Origin: Brevipalpus yothersi
Lineage: Eukaryota > Arthropoda > Arachnida > Trombidiformes > Tenuipalpidae
DNA length: 64,000 nt
Assembly (NCBI GenBank): GCA_003956705.1
Contig: QZCP01000041.1
Span: forward strand, 86,544 to 150,543
Reading direction: 5' to 3'
A program made the translations under genes and the position numbers. Below, piece by piece: positions 29,914-42,800 of the stretch. Numbering within the stretch: position 1 is the first letter of the stretch; every line of letters starts with the position of its first letter. The notes under the pieces are model-generated. The model saw nothing but the letters and a program-made list of their open reading frames with translations, was not told the DNA's origin and did no database searches.

Positions 29914-32125
29914 GGAAAAACTTGCATTATTGTTTGTCTTTCCTGATTGCTTGAATCTGTATAGTTTGATGTTTAATCCTGAATTTATGTGATTATGATA
30001 GCGGCCACCAAGACCTGATGATGACGATGATGAGGACGATGACGATGATGATGAAGCTGATAACTTTCGAGTTGTTATTCGTTCCAAAGAAAAGACTGGT
30101 CAAAGTGCACCATCAGCTGCCAAAGGTCTCATGCCTCTTCTTCCACCACCTCCTAAGCCTACATCGAAGGCATTCCAAGATCCTTTGGGAGATGGAGAGA
30201 GTGTGAAGAAGAAGAAGGAAGAAGACATTGATGAATTTGAAGCATTCTTTGGTAAAGGTCTTAATAATGTTACCACTTCAGCACCTCGAAACGAAGCAGA
30301 ATGGACTCCACCAGGCCTTGGAGAAGCGGCCACAAAGCGTACAGATTCATTGGAAAGCCCATCAACACCTCTTTTTGATGATGATGTTTCCCAGCCTCTG
30401 GAAGATTTCCCACCAAAATATGAAGGTGATGGCTGGGATATGTTTATCAGACATCCGGCGAAGAAAAAATTAACTGGTAATCGTTATTGGAAGAAAGTAT
30501 TCGTCCGCCTCTCGGAGAATAGTGTCATACAGCTTTACAATAAGAAAGAAGATAAGGAACCTTTCCAAGAGCTGCCTCTCCAGCCCTGTTATTCCTTGTC
30601 CGAAATCAGTTCACAGCAGTATGATCAATATGGAAAAATATTCACCATTAAGTTGCAGTATATATTTTATCGAGAACGTGTTGGTGTTCGCAAGGGTCAA
30701 ATCGCTAAAGTAATGCAAGGACAGATTACAAGTGTTGGTGGACTAGCAAAACTTGGCATGCCATTAGAACATGCTCCTCAAGTGTCTCAATTGATTAAGA
30801 TTGGCTCACTTAACTATGAGGATCTACAAGTTTTCACTTATCTAGTTGAAGAGGCCTTCTTCCGGATGGTAATCCATCGTGATCGTGCTTTAACCTACAA
30901 AACAGAGGAAATTCAAGTGACTGTTGTGGACGAATATTACGTTGAAACTACCAAAACTGGCCTGATAACCAAACAATTGGCACGAGTTCGTCTTTTTATG
31001 CTCGCCTTCATCAATGGAATGCCTACCGTAGAGGTTGGAGTTAACGATATGACTCGCCAAGGTAAAGAAGTGGTTGGAAGACATGATATCATTCCAGTGG
31101 TCACCGAGGAATGGATTCGCTTGGAAGCCGTGGAATTCCATAGTTCCGTTGATAAGGAAGAATTTGAAAAAGAAACTCGTCTCATTAAGGTTGTCCCGCC
31201 AGATGCATGCTTCTTTGAGCTTATGAGATTCCGAGTGAGACCTCCAAAGCAAAGAGAGTTACCGTTACAAGTGACGGCAAATTTAACCCTAACAAAAGCC
31301 AAAGTAGAATTACGCTGTGAGGTGCTAGTACCAGGATGTGTTAGTCGAAAATATGGTCAAATTCCGTGTGAAGATATAGCAATTAGAATACATATTCCAG
31401 AGTGTTGGATATATTTTTTTCGTACTGAAAAACATTTACGATATGGTTCTGTGAAATCCACATCAAGAAGACCGGGCAAGATAAAGGTGAGGAAAGCCTA
31501 GGAGGCAATATACAAGCACAATTTTAATCTTTCTGATATCATTCTCTTCAGGGAATCGAACGTTTCTTAGGAACCACTCAAAACTTCGAGCCAACCATGC
31601 TGGAAACTTCCGCTGGGTCAGCAAAATATGAACATGCATTCCACTCACTTGTTTGGAGAATTCCAAAACTACCAAAGGAAGGTCAAGGTATGTAGAAGGT
31701 TCCGAGTATTAGTTCAAATCGAGCTGAATATTGAAAACAATCAATGAATTGCTTTTCCTTTCTTCATAGGTGCCTACACCCAGCAATTGTTGGTGTGCCG
31801 TTTACCTTTGACCTCATTCGATCAGGTACCAGATAAGTTTTATGAATTTGTGCACATTGAATTCACCATGCCATCGACTACTGTTTCACATGCAGTAGTT
31901 CGTTCAATATCTGTATCACCAACTGGTGAGAATCCACCGGAAAAGTATGTTCGAAATATAGCCAAGCACGAATACAAGACTGATCTGGTGATAAGTTATA
32001 AGGAAAATGATGCACCTGGGAATAGTTATAATCTTGCCCCAGTAAATCCTCATCCTAATCATTCGAGTCCAGCTGCTGAGCCTGAGAAACAGGCAAACGT
32101 TGAAGACAGTGATGATAGTGATTGA
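26852..32125 (+). CDS. stnB: Stoned B / stonin, endocytic adaptor with mu-homology domain
   Basis: Four exons, 26852-29827, 30002-31486, 31552-31687 and 31770-32125, all in phase, give 1650 residues (Drosophila StnB is about 1260). StnB is a presynaptic adaptor that recycles synaptotagmin by clathrin-mediated endocytosis. The long first exon is disordered and rich in Ser, Thr and acidic residues. It contains Pro-rich PPPKPKPPKPPLP, two NPF motifs (EH-domain ligands, as in NPFLVDTEY) and six or more DPF motifs (AP-2 ligands, FDPFA type). Exon 2 opens with an acidic run (DDDDDEDDDDDDE). The C-terminal half has the stonin homology and mu-homology domains: GWDMFIRHPAKKKL, NRYWKKVFVRLS, GVRKGQIAKVMQGQITS, SLNYEDLQVFTYLVEEAFF and VPDKFYEFVHIEFTMP. 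The tail is acidic. Confidence 0.94.
29847..29911 (+). repeat. (CT)n microsatellite in stoned B intron 1
   Basis: A 65-bp (TC)n run that begins 19 nt after the exon 1 donor and ends in CTTAG, so it resembles a polypyrimidine tract with a 3' splice site. Use of that AG (29913-29914) would lead to a stop in the next exon after about 25 codons. Confidence 0.95.
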
Positions 32126-34328
32126 ATCACTCATCACTCGAGCTGAGAATCAATGGAAATTCTTTTCGTGAATATCTGATGATCGCAAAATTTGGATTGG
32201 TTGAAGAACATCTATCATATTTTTGCCGATTTTATTGTTTTTTTGTGTCAAATTGTGAGCGCAAATAATAGTTATATAGAGATAAGTATGTAATGATCAT
32301 TTCGCGAACCAATACATTTTTCTCTGAGCGTTGCCAACCATGATAACTTTCCATGATTCTGAGAATCATAGATGTTAATTCTGACAAATCGTTTGATGGT
32401 TGAATACATTGTGTTTTGTTTTACCTTTGAGCTTTTTGGGGAATATATTCGGATAAAATGTCTCATTCAAAGTTTAATTCTTATGAGTTACTTTCATCGT
32501 GAAGTCTCAACTCCAAAGAAAGTTGTGAACTTGAGTTTCTCTTCATGATTAACCAAGAGAGATAAAAGTTCCCATTCGATGTTCGATCTTGATCGTTGTT
32601 ATTTCCAACTTGCTAGGTTAGGAAAGAGAGATCGATCCCTTGATTAAATCTTACGAATTGTATGTATTGTATGAATTCATTTTGCTGAGAGACTCCGCCA
32701 AGTGATGACTATTCATGATAAGAGCATGTTTTCACAAGTAAATATTGAATTGGCTCGTTTATAATTCCTGATGTCTCTTTCCCAAACTTGCATCAGTTAC
32801 ACATTTTTCATGAAATATGAGTATGGAAACTTTTATAATTCAGTGTAAAGACGGAATGATTAATCAAGAGGAAATATATTCATTGATATGAGAGTTGATC
32901 AAAATTCTCTTACAAGAATCTCTGTTAAAAAATATTCGTAATCATAAAATTTTAGATTGCTTGCAGAACAGACCTGGATGTCACTTCATTCACTACTGAT
33001 TCCCAATCCATGAATTATTTTTTTGATATATATTTCTCTATATTTCAATCGCGTTTGTCTGATCTCTTCTTATTAGGTCACCTCATCATCCAGGGTTACT
33101 AAATAATTATTTATTTAATCTAAGATTGCATCATCACCAGTTGTGATGGAATTCCAACATTCGGCGACAAACTTACCTCAAAGCAATCTGGTGGCTCCCG
33201 ATGACGCGTGTGTCTGATCCTGATTCTACTTTGGAGTACTCATCCAGAGAACAACACTATACTGTATAGCCATCATCCCTTTACTGGCTATTTGTCGAAA
33301 GAACTCGATGATTTTTGTACTCTTCAGCTCGAACTCTGCACGAAACTTTCATCTCTTTGTATCAATTCGAATTTTTTCCATCATCTCACCTGTATTCAAG
33401 CGACTAGAAAGAGTTCTTCCCTATTCAATTGCATCAAGTTGCTGCAGTCTTACTTGAAGAGATCATAATTCATCCAGCTCATCTACCACTGACCAGTACT
33501 AGAATAATTATTTCAAGATTTTTAATCATCATCTCTGACGGCATCACAATTGCATTCTGATTTGAAAAAAATTCCCTGACATATCTAAATTTCAGAGGCA
33601 AGAAAAAATTATCTTTGGCGACAATATTTGCACAGATTTGTCCACCTCCAGTCGTCGACTTTCTAAACTATTCGGCCACCATCAACCACTGATCAATCAT
33701 CATCCAGATTCTTCACTCTATTCAAATCACTCAACATTATCACAACTGTAAAGCTCATGATCTTTTTGAAAAAAAGTTTCACCCTCATATGCATATTCCG
33801 ACAATAGCGGGAAAAAAGTTTTATCAAATCACAGACACAATTTCGTTGACGAAGCGCAATTGCTCTACGTTGATGTAAAAAAGTTTTAAAAACCCGGAAA
33901 AACCCGACAGCCACTGACTGCCATCTTTCGTAGAGTGACTGAACAAGTTCTGAAAGTTGAAAAATTTTTGCTTCACTTGTTCACTTGAAGTTGGTGAAGT
34001 TGATTCGACATCAAGCAAGCAAGCAAGCAAGCAACAGGTACAGCAAGTCGCCATTGTTTGCATTCTATCTTTTTCATTTCATTTTCACTTTGATTTTTGT
34101 TAGTTAGTGAGACGGATACGTGACTTGTTGATCGTTTTTATCTTTTTTTTCTCTCTCTCTTTTGATCATTATTCTTGTACCGTTGAAAAATCTCGAAAAA
34201 TCATTATTATACTACTTTCGATGATCACGGTAACACACACCACACACAGATAGTGTGTTTTGTTTGGTCACCAATGGACAGGTTGAAGTGAAAAAGTTTA
34301 TGTTGACTTTGCTTGTTACTGTGTCTCC
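32126..34328. other. Intergenic between stoned B and Toll receptor
   Basis: AT-rich, with no ORF showing a recognisable motif. It contains a short (CAAG)n repeat near 34011-34035. It probably includes the stoned B 3' UTR and the Toll promoter and leader. Confidence 0.4.
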
Positions 34329-37300
34329 ATGAATATGGAGGTCCATCAGTGTACCTCCGTCATGATGATGATGGCCACCAGAAATAACAAGTGGTCATCT
34401 CGTTTTTATGTATTTTTTATCACTCCGCCAATACTCATACTGTTATTTTTAGCCACTAATTTACAAGCTGATCAGAGATCTGATTCGGATTCTCATTGGA
34501 TGTGTCCAAAGTATGATGAATATAAAGTTTTGTTACCCAAAAGTGTTAATTCAGATACACCTCGAAATTGTACTTGTGAAGAATTGAACCACGGTGAAGA
34601 TGCTCCTGCATGGGAAGTTTTTTGCTATCGTCGTGATGATTCGGGAATCACTATGGATCCAACTGGTTTTGAGGAAGTTCCAGCAGTCAGTACACTGTTT
34701 AATGTGAAATATGTATATTCAAATTCATTGGAAATTCATTGTATCGAAGCATCTCCCAACTTTTTACCGGCCATGTTTCAAGGTAAGTCAAACTCTATGC
34801 TCTTTATTACGTGATTGTGTGTGTGTATTCGATTATTTTCCGTTAGTACATTTATACTAGACACCTGATACTTGAATCAATAATCTTCTTATTACCAAAT
34901 GCAAGTCAGAAAGAGCAATAGAAAGAGAGAGAGAGAGAAAGATCTCTCTCTTTGCTCTTTAACCAATTTCATTGATCTCATTATAGTCAACACTCCTCAT
35001 TTTCACACTACAACTTCCTTTCTTCCTGTCTTTTTGAGCTTTTTGAACTTCATCATTGATTCTCCCACTAATCAGTTACTCAAACGCCCCTCTCTTTCTC
35101 TTTCTCTCTACTTCAAACACCACAATATACCACCAGTACATTACCAATTTTAGTCCAAGTTTTCCTTTTCACTGAATCATTATGCGCTTAATTTCGTTTC
35201 TACTTCTTTCTCTCTCTCTCTCTTTTCGATACGAATGAGTAGGTTTCCAAATGGAAGACATTGACTTATACACTATAAGAAATTGTTCACTTCCAACAAT
35301 ACCATATCATCTTATTTTCCACCGAGCTGTTGTTTACCGTGATAAAGATTCACCACCACAATCTGCTGTTGGTAATAGTAGAAAAAGCCCTCGCGGACCC
35401 TTGGTTAGTAAGGAGATATCGATAAGAAAACTTCAATTGAAGGGTGATATCGCCAGGCCCATAAGATTGTCTCTTGAGAATCTTCAAAAATTATTTGTTG
35501 GCTTAAAGGAGCTTGAAAGACTCCGGATTGAGAATCATCAATTTGAAATCAGCCCTGAACTGAGCTCAGTTCCCAGAAACAAGAGGAAGAGAAGTTTCAC
35601 TAGTGAACCTAAACAAGGCCATTCACGGAATCACTTGTATAGACAAGTCCGTGCTTCTGAATCTCACACTTCTCTCCCTTCATCAAATTCAACAATTTTA
35701 TCCTCCTCTTCCACCTCCACCTCCTTCTTCTCTTCATCATCACCATCGACAACAGTGAAAAATATCGCCACGCTTAAGCAATCTGAAACTACCAACAAAA
35801 TTTCTAGTAATGCACCAGTTATATCAACTCCAACTTCCCTTTCCCTTGGTGATACTGTTGCTCTCACCGATAATGCATATTATTTTAATCATTATTCACA
35901 ACCTGAAACAAGCTATATTGCTATGAACAACAACACTAGTTCAACAGCAACATCTTCTCCCAAGACCACCTTGAGTTCTTCTACTAATAAGTTTATGTCT
36001 CGAGAAGACAAAGAGGCTCCATTGTTCACACCAAAAATTGATGATGTGAGTAAGCAAATATTGAATAAGAAAGCGACAAATGATCTCAATTCACCGAGAA
36101 TTTCATCATCTTCGATGACAACCCCTATTCCTGTCACAACTACAACTACTGTTGATACACATTCACCTGATGGAACGCTAGATAGTCTTGATAATGATGG
36201 TAACGAAATGTCTGAAACTAAATCAGAAGTTCCAAATGCCTTAGCCAACGATCGTGATGATAGTAGTGTTAGTCCAATTCAATTGAATTTCAGTTTTGGT
36301 TCTTATTTTAGAAATCTTAAGCATTTAACTTTAACCAAATTTATGGTCACAAAGTCACCAAACAATCCGCGCATAATGAAATTGCTTCTCGCTAAGCTGG
36401 ATAGCATAGAAAGCCTCGATATTTCCCTGAATCATCTTGATCATTTACCGAGTAATTTTGTGTCCGATTCTGGGCATCATTTGACAAAATTGTATTTAAT
36501 GTCCAATTCAATCGAATCATTGGATCCCAATTGCTTTTCCAATTTGAATCAATTGGAAGTTTTAGATATCACTAATAATCGCCTCAAGTATCTACCCGAA
36601 GGTGTGTTCCGGCACCTAACCAACCTAAAACAGTTCCGAATGAGAGCCAATCAATTCATTACACTTCCTCAAAACTTATTCGCCTTCAACTCCAAGCTCG
36701 AGCTGCTCGATTTGAGTGCTAATCACAATTTGAGTGGTGCTAACTTACCAGTGGATCTTTTGAGAGGACTCGTAAGACTCACTAAACTTGATTTAAGTGA
36801 AAGTAAACTGGATCAGCTTTCCCAGAATCCTGTGAGATTTTTATCTCATGCCTCGGATCTGGAAACATTAAACCTCTGGAGTAATCGCCTCACTAATCTG
36901 ACTCGTCCTCGTTTATTTGGACTCAATCCGAAGTTGAAAATCTTAAACATCTCAGGCAATCGAATAAGCAGTATTGATGCAACCATTTTCACTGACAACT
37001 CATCAAATCTTGCCGAACTGAATCTCAGCATGAATCAACTTACAAGCCTACCTGACAAGCTACTCTATCCATTAAAGAATCTCCGTGTCTTAAATCTTGC
37101 CCACAATAAGCTTCATCGTATCACAAATAACAACTTTTTTTATACCAATTCACGTTTGGAAGAATTGAATTTCAGTCACAATAATCTGGTGTCCATCAAT
37201 CCGGATGGAGTTAAGATACCATTTGGCCAAGCGGGAGACCTTAGGAGGATCAATTTATCTCACAACAATATCAGTGATTATATGACAGAATTTGCATCAA

Positions 37301-39825
37301 TCAACTGGGCTACTCATGTTCAAATTGAGGATATAGATCTATCTCACAATCGAATCTCAAAAACTGTGAGTATTCCTCAATTCACCTCAAATGCTCCAAG
37401 AATTTCACTGAATCTACGAAATAATCTCATCGAAAATATCGATGTGCACGATATTCTGAACACAGAGGAAGCTATCAAAAATTCGTATGAAGTAGATCGT
37501 GACATCAAGTCTACTGCTGTGAAGGTTTCAATTGCAGGTAATCCGTTCAACTGTGATTGTAACCTCTACCCATTGCTCAAGTATATTAGGTCAGATCAGA
37601 ATGTGAAATTTCAGGGAATCATTGAAAAAGTTCAATTCGAACAGATCGATATAGCTTGTGCTAAGCCACCACCAATGAAGAACCTTAAATTCATCAATAT
37701 TAATACAAGCGATTTGACCTGTCCTCTACATGGCTCTCATCTGTGTCCAAATCAGTGTGAATGTAAATACAAGCCATCTGATGATAGAGTGATAATCGAT
37801 TGTCAAGGACGAAATTTCACCAAAATACCGCGTCAATTGATGAAGTTTGAAAATTTCCAGAGTGTCAGTGTTGGCGGCAAAACAGTGAATACTATTCGAG
37901 CAGCGACTGTTGATCTTCAGCATAATCTGATTCAAGATCTGCAGCCCTTTGAAATTCTTCTTTCTCATTCTTCTCAACGTCCACCCATCACCGAAACTCG
38001 AATTAAGGGTGGTAGAAGCAAACAAAAGCATCATAAAGAGTCTGGATACTCACAAAAAAATCCAATCTTATTTGATTTGTGGCTTGACTACAATCGAATT
38101 TTCTCAATTTCCTCTTCGTTTGTGAAAATTTTGAAGAGTAGTTTTACTGCTTTGAACGAAAATCTCAACCCAACATCAGTATCTGATCGTGGTAGCATTG
38201 AATCATCTTCATCTCCGTCTTCTTCTTCGTTAGGAGCATCATCATCTAGTCAAAAATATGCCATCATAAATTTGCTGTCTCTGAGTCACAACAATATTCA
38301 TTCGGTACCAGCTCAACTTTTGGGTGTACATGAGCTTCAAGCTAGTGATTTTCCTGCAAGTCATTCCAAACCTCACTTGGTTCGACTATACTTAGGCCAT
38401 AATCCATACAATTGTACTCCAGAATCGATCATCGGTGCAGATGAAAAGCCATCATGTCAGATGAGGGAGTTTAAATTGTGGTTGACCAGCAATCATCGTA
38501 TTGTGGCAGACATTAAGAACATTACTTGTGAAAATTTAGATTATAATTCAACCTCTCCCTTAATCAAATTGCCAGACTCAGTGTTGTGTCCTCAATTGTT
38601 GATCGAAGATCAAACCGTTCTCTTAACTCTCTCCGGGATATGTGTTGTGCTTGCAGTCATTTTATTGATATTATCAATCTCCTATTATCGCAACAAACAG
38701 ACTGTTTTAGCATTCCTCTATATTCATCTGAATCCAATATTCGTTTGCTTTTTTCATGAGAACGATATGGATCAGGACAAAACTTATGACGCCTTCGTTT
38801 CATACTCAAGTTCTGATCGTGATATTGTCACCCAATTGATTGAGAAATTAGAAAAGCCTAGTAGCGATTCTGATATAAGTATAAATTATCTCAAATCACA
38901 ATCAGGTTTACCATCCGTTCATGAAGGACTGTATGATCAAATTGTGCCGGAAGTGAGCCTCAAAATGAACTCAAATCACAATCAAAGAGTCACAAACGAA
39001 ATGTATTTACAAAATGGTGGCCAAGGGCTCAACATTGATTCTGATTCAACTGAAAATAATAATGGACAATATTTCAAATTGTGTATTCATGAAAGAGATT
39101 GGATTCCGGGTAATCTCATTTCCTGGAACATCTCTAACAGCGTTCAAACTTCTCGTCGCACTATAATTATTCTCTCTAAAGAATTTATTCAATCTATATG
39201 GTTCAAAGTTGAATTTCACACAGCATATTATCAAATGTTAATGGATAAGATAGATCGACTCATTATTATTGTACGAGGGGAATTGCCACCAAAAGAAGAT
39301 TTAGACAAAGATCTGGCATCTTTGCTGACCACCAAAACTTATCTGGTTTGGGGTGAAAAGTGGTTCTGGGATAAATTACGTTATGCTCTACCTCATAAGA
39401 AGAATCATGAAGCTCGCAAGCCTCTTCGAGCTCAAATCAACAAAACACTTTTGAGCACGAATGCTCTGAATCTACTGAAATCTAGTAAAAAAAGTGGTCA
39501 CAAATCGGCATCAAAAATTATGAAAGAGTATGTTGATCAAACTATTGCCGATCATTTCCAGCTCAACTGTGCATCTAACGGCTCTATAGCGATGTCAAAC
39601 GATAAAGCAGCTATCAATTCTCAAACAAACAGTGTTTTTGCATCACAAGTCCAGCCTTCTTCCGGCAAGCGAGCAATGGAAGCTGGAATGAAGAGCGGAA
39701 ACGTTCCCGTTGATCCCTCGGTGGGTGTAAGCGGTGATGCGGAGCGATTGAAAGATAGCAAGTCAAAGAATAGTTCAAAACATGGTCACGTTAACGAAAG
39801 TTTTGTCATCGAAACAGAAACGTGA
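34329..39825 (+). CDS. Toll-family receptor (LRR ectodomain, TM, TIR)
   Basis: Two exons, 34329-34782 and 35243-39825, joined in phase 1, give 1678 residues. Toll receptors act in development and immunity and signal through a cytosolic TIR domain. N-terminus: hydrophobic signal segment (FYVFFITPPILILLFLA), then a Cys-rich cap. Exon 2 has LRRs, a Ser/Thr-rich insert (about residues 265-490) starting after a KRKR dibasic site, about 15 further LRRs, an LRRCT-LRRNT pair (FNCDCNLYPLL, then CPNQCECKY), more LRRs, a second LRRCT, one TM helix (about 1276-1300, LSGICVVLAVILLIL) and TIR (about 1330-1535). In TIR, KTYDAFVSYSS, ERDWIPG (BB loop) and FWDKLRYALP are clear, but a ~70-residue insert (1356-1428) separates the first helix from YFKLCIHERD. 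The two Cys clusters indicate the multi-cluster type (Toll-6/7/8-like), larger than usual. Confidence 0.94.
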
Positions 39826-42800
39826 TGAGAAGAGGAGACAAGGACATTGTTCTTCTTTTCGTTCCTTCTTTTTTGATAGTGTGTGTGTGATACGGTTATA
39901 TTTTTCACTCTTCCCTGTTTTTTAACGTTGACCTTGGATCCCTGGAATCTCTCTCTTTCTATCCTTTTGTGTTGGTCCACAATCATAAATTATCAGGCAC
40001 ACTTCCATCATCATTACTCAGAATTTAGATCTGATATTTTCTACTTTTGCTCCCTTTTTTATTGGTTAGATTGTGAAAAATAGGTTTCGTCAAGAGTACC
40101 GTTGACAAACTTTTAATCTTGTTGATGCTCATTTCCGGATTATTTTACATTTTGCTCATCCATCTGGAGTACAATTTTGAGGCAATTATTTTCAGTTCCT
40201 ATACATTATCATGAATCAACATGGTTAACGATAAACGCACTCAATTATGCAGTGTGTTTATCTCGCAATTTTTAATACACTACAAATTCTCATTAACTAT
40301 TTCGATTATGTAAAGAAATAATGTAAGTGTCACAAATGAGTGTCACATTTTTTGCATCTCATCATGATCATTCCCATTACCTTCATCCATTTCTTCATCA
40401 TCATCATTCTTCTTCTTCTTCTTCTTCTTCTTCTTCTGTGTTCATCATTTTTTTCGAAGTCACAACTCCCTTTCTCTCCCCATCAGGCTTCTTAAGGGGA
40501 GGCATATAAAGTAAGCTGGAAAAACCAGCCTTTTTTCACTTTCTTACTTTTTTCCCAAATGTCTTCTTTATCTTGTAAATATTGATTGCAAAATTCAATG
40601 CAAACACTGCATACAGAACCCTATTGCGAACTCTATTTTCGTTATTGTAAATAAATTGTACATTCTTGATAAATCAATAATGTACTTTTTCTCACATTTT
40701 GAATTCATCAGCTCATCGATCGTTTTTTTTCGATCCCAATATGTGTACATACATACTGTACACGAATCACTTGAGCCACTGTACACTATTCATGTACCTT
40801 TTCGGAATGGTTTCGCCAACGTAAATGATATTAACATGTATCATGCAATGTATATGAGCTCAAAATGATCTTCCTTGACGACCTGCTTTCGCTTCGTCAT
40901 ACCAATTGATCGACCACATCGTCTGTATCGTTCTGGAGAAAATTTTAACATGTTGATGAGGCAGCAAGTTCGCGCACTTTTTGCGCCCAACTGAACCCTC
41001 TCCTCTTCATCATCTTCTTTTTCTTCTTCTTTCTCTTCTCCATCATCTTCTTTTCGTTTCGTTACTTTTCCCAATTGTGCGAACAAACATGCATATTCCC
41101 TTATTTTTTATCTACTATCTACTATCCATCATTCTTTCTCTCTCATGTATCGACTTGCCAAATGAGCTGACTTTGCGTATTCAAAGCCAAAATACTGTCT
41201 TTACAGCCTGCATTCATCCAAAAAAGGTGGCTTGAACTGGATAAAGAAAAAACTTGATTCACCCTACTTAAGAAAAGACATACACACACAATAAGAATGG
41301 AATTAGCAAAATAAAGCATATTCCAATAGACCCTCCTCTTAATCATGCTAATATTATTCGATAGTGTACTTGAATTTGTAACTATCGCCACCATTATTTG
41401 TACCAATCATGTGAACATTTTTGCTGGAAAAAAGAGTTGACAAAGCAGTAGTAAGATGAATCTTCAAATAGAACTGAACAATGGAGAGAAAGAAAATGTT
41501 TTCAAAAATTTTATCTACTGAATGTCATTGATAAGAGTGGAAAGGTGTGCCATGCATATGTACCGTTTTGTCGGTATTGAATAGTCGCACGGGCCATCGA
41601 TGACAGTTCAATAGATATACAATATTCATGTCCTCATGCTCGACGATTGTTGTCTCCTGAATTTGATATCAATTGATTGAGATTGACAAAAATTTTAGGG
41701 CTAAAATTCATACCAAAAATGATATTTCCGCAAAGCACAATCGTATCAGGAACTTAAATTGAATTTATGAACTTTCTATCGAGTTGTCCTTACTCAATAT
41801 TACATTAGCTAATGAAAATTTTTATGCTTATTATCGAGAAATTCTATTCAAAAGACACTGGAAAGAATGTTGTGATAGAATAACTCATCGAATAGGTCAG
41901 TAACCTCGAAAGCATTTTTACGGGACACATACCGAGAGCGATTGGTAAATTAGTCAGGATTAACCTTATGAATCATGCTTGCATTCTTATTGAATCAATT
42001 GTGAGTGGGTAAATACTCATCATGTTACTGCTCTCAAATATTCAGTCAGATAGCGTGAGTATATTTGTTTGTGATTAATCAAATTGATCTTTGGTTGTTG
42101 TTGATAAGTCAAGTATCGATTCACGAAAATCTTCGATAAATGGTGATCTCCAGTCTTTACACAACATTGACCGAAGAACCAAAAGATGAACGTCATGATG
42201 AACTTCATAAAAGCTCTTCCTGATGGTTAAGGAGGTGAGCCATACCGATGGTTTTTCCTTCAGAAGAATTAATTTTTTTATTCATTATTTATCCTTATAG
42301 GTAGCAACTTTCAGAAAACTTTCGAGAAATATTTCAAGCGACAAGATCTTTGTGTGATTCTGGAAAATCGAAGTCTTCATAACATGGTTCCCACACTAAA
42401 TGTATATTGATGTCAGGATTAGAAGGAGACCAATTTAAACTCTGTGGTGAACAAGATTCTGAGTGGACCTGCTGTTAAATTTTAAGTCTCAGCCATAGGC
42501 AGAAGATGAAAGAACTTGTTTCATGAAATTATTCAATGATTGATGAAAATTTTCATCCTTGTTGTAATATTAATGAAATTATAGAGATGCTCACAGCAAG
42601 AGAACTGGCTCAAACGTGCTAGTTGAGAATAGATATACTTATTCCTTTTTCAAAGATAGATCTCCAGAACCTTGAGATCATATTGAAAATTCAGAGATCT
42701 TTGATCTTTAAGTTTAATTCCATTCTCCAGGGTCAAAGAATGAGAAAATCAGAAAACATGTCATTGACTGTGGATGCAGATGAGGAGTAGTTTGATGGTA

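Noticed and set aside
30100..31302. Minus-strand open frames opposite stoned B
   Set aside because: They are shadows of the conserved mu-homology coding sequence on the plus strand.
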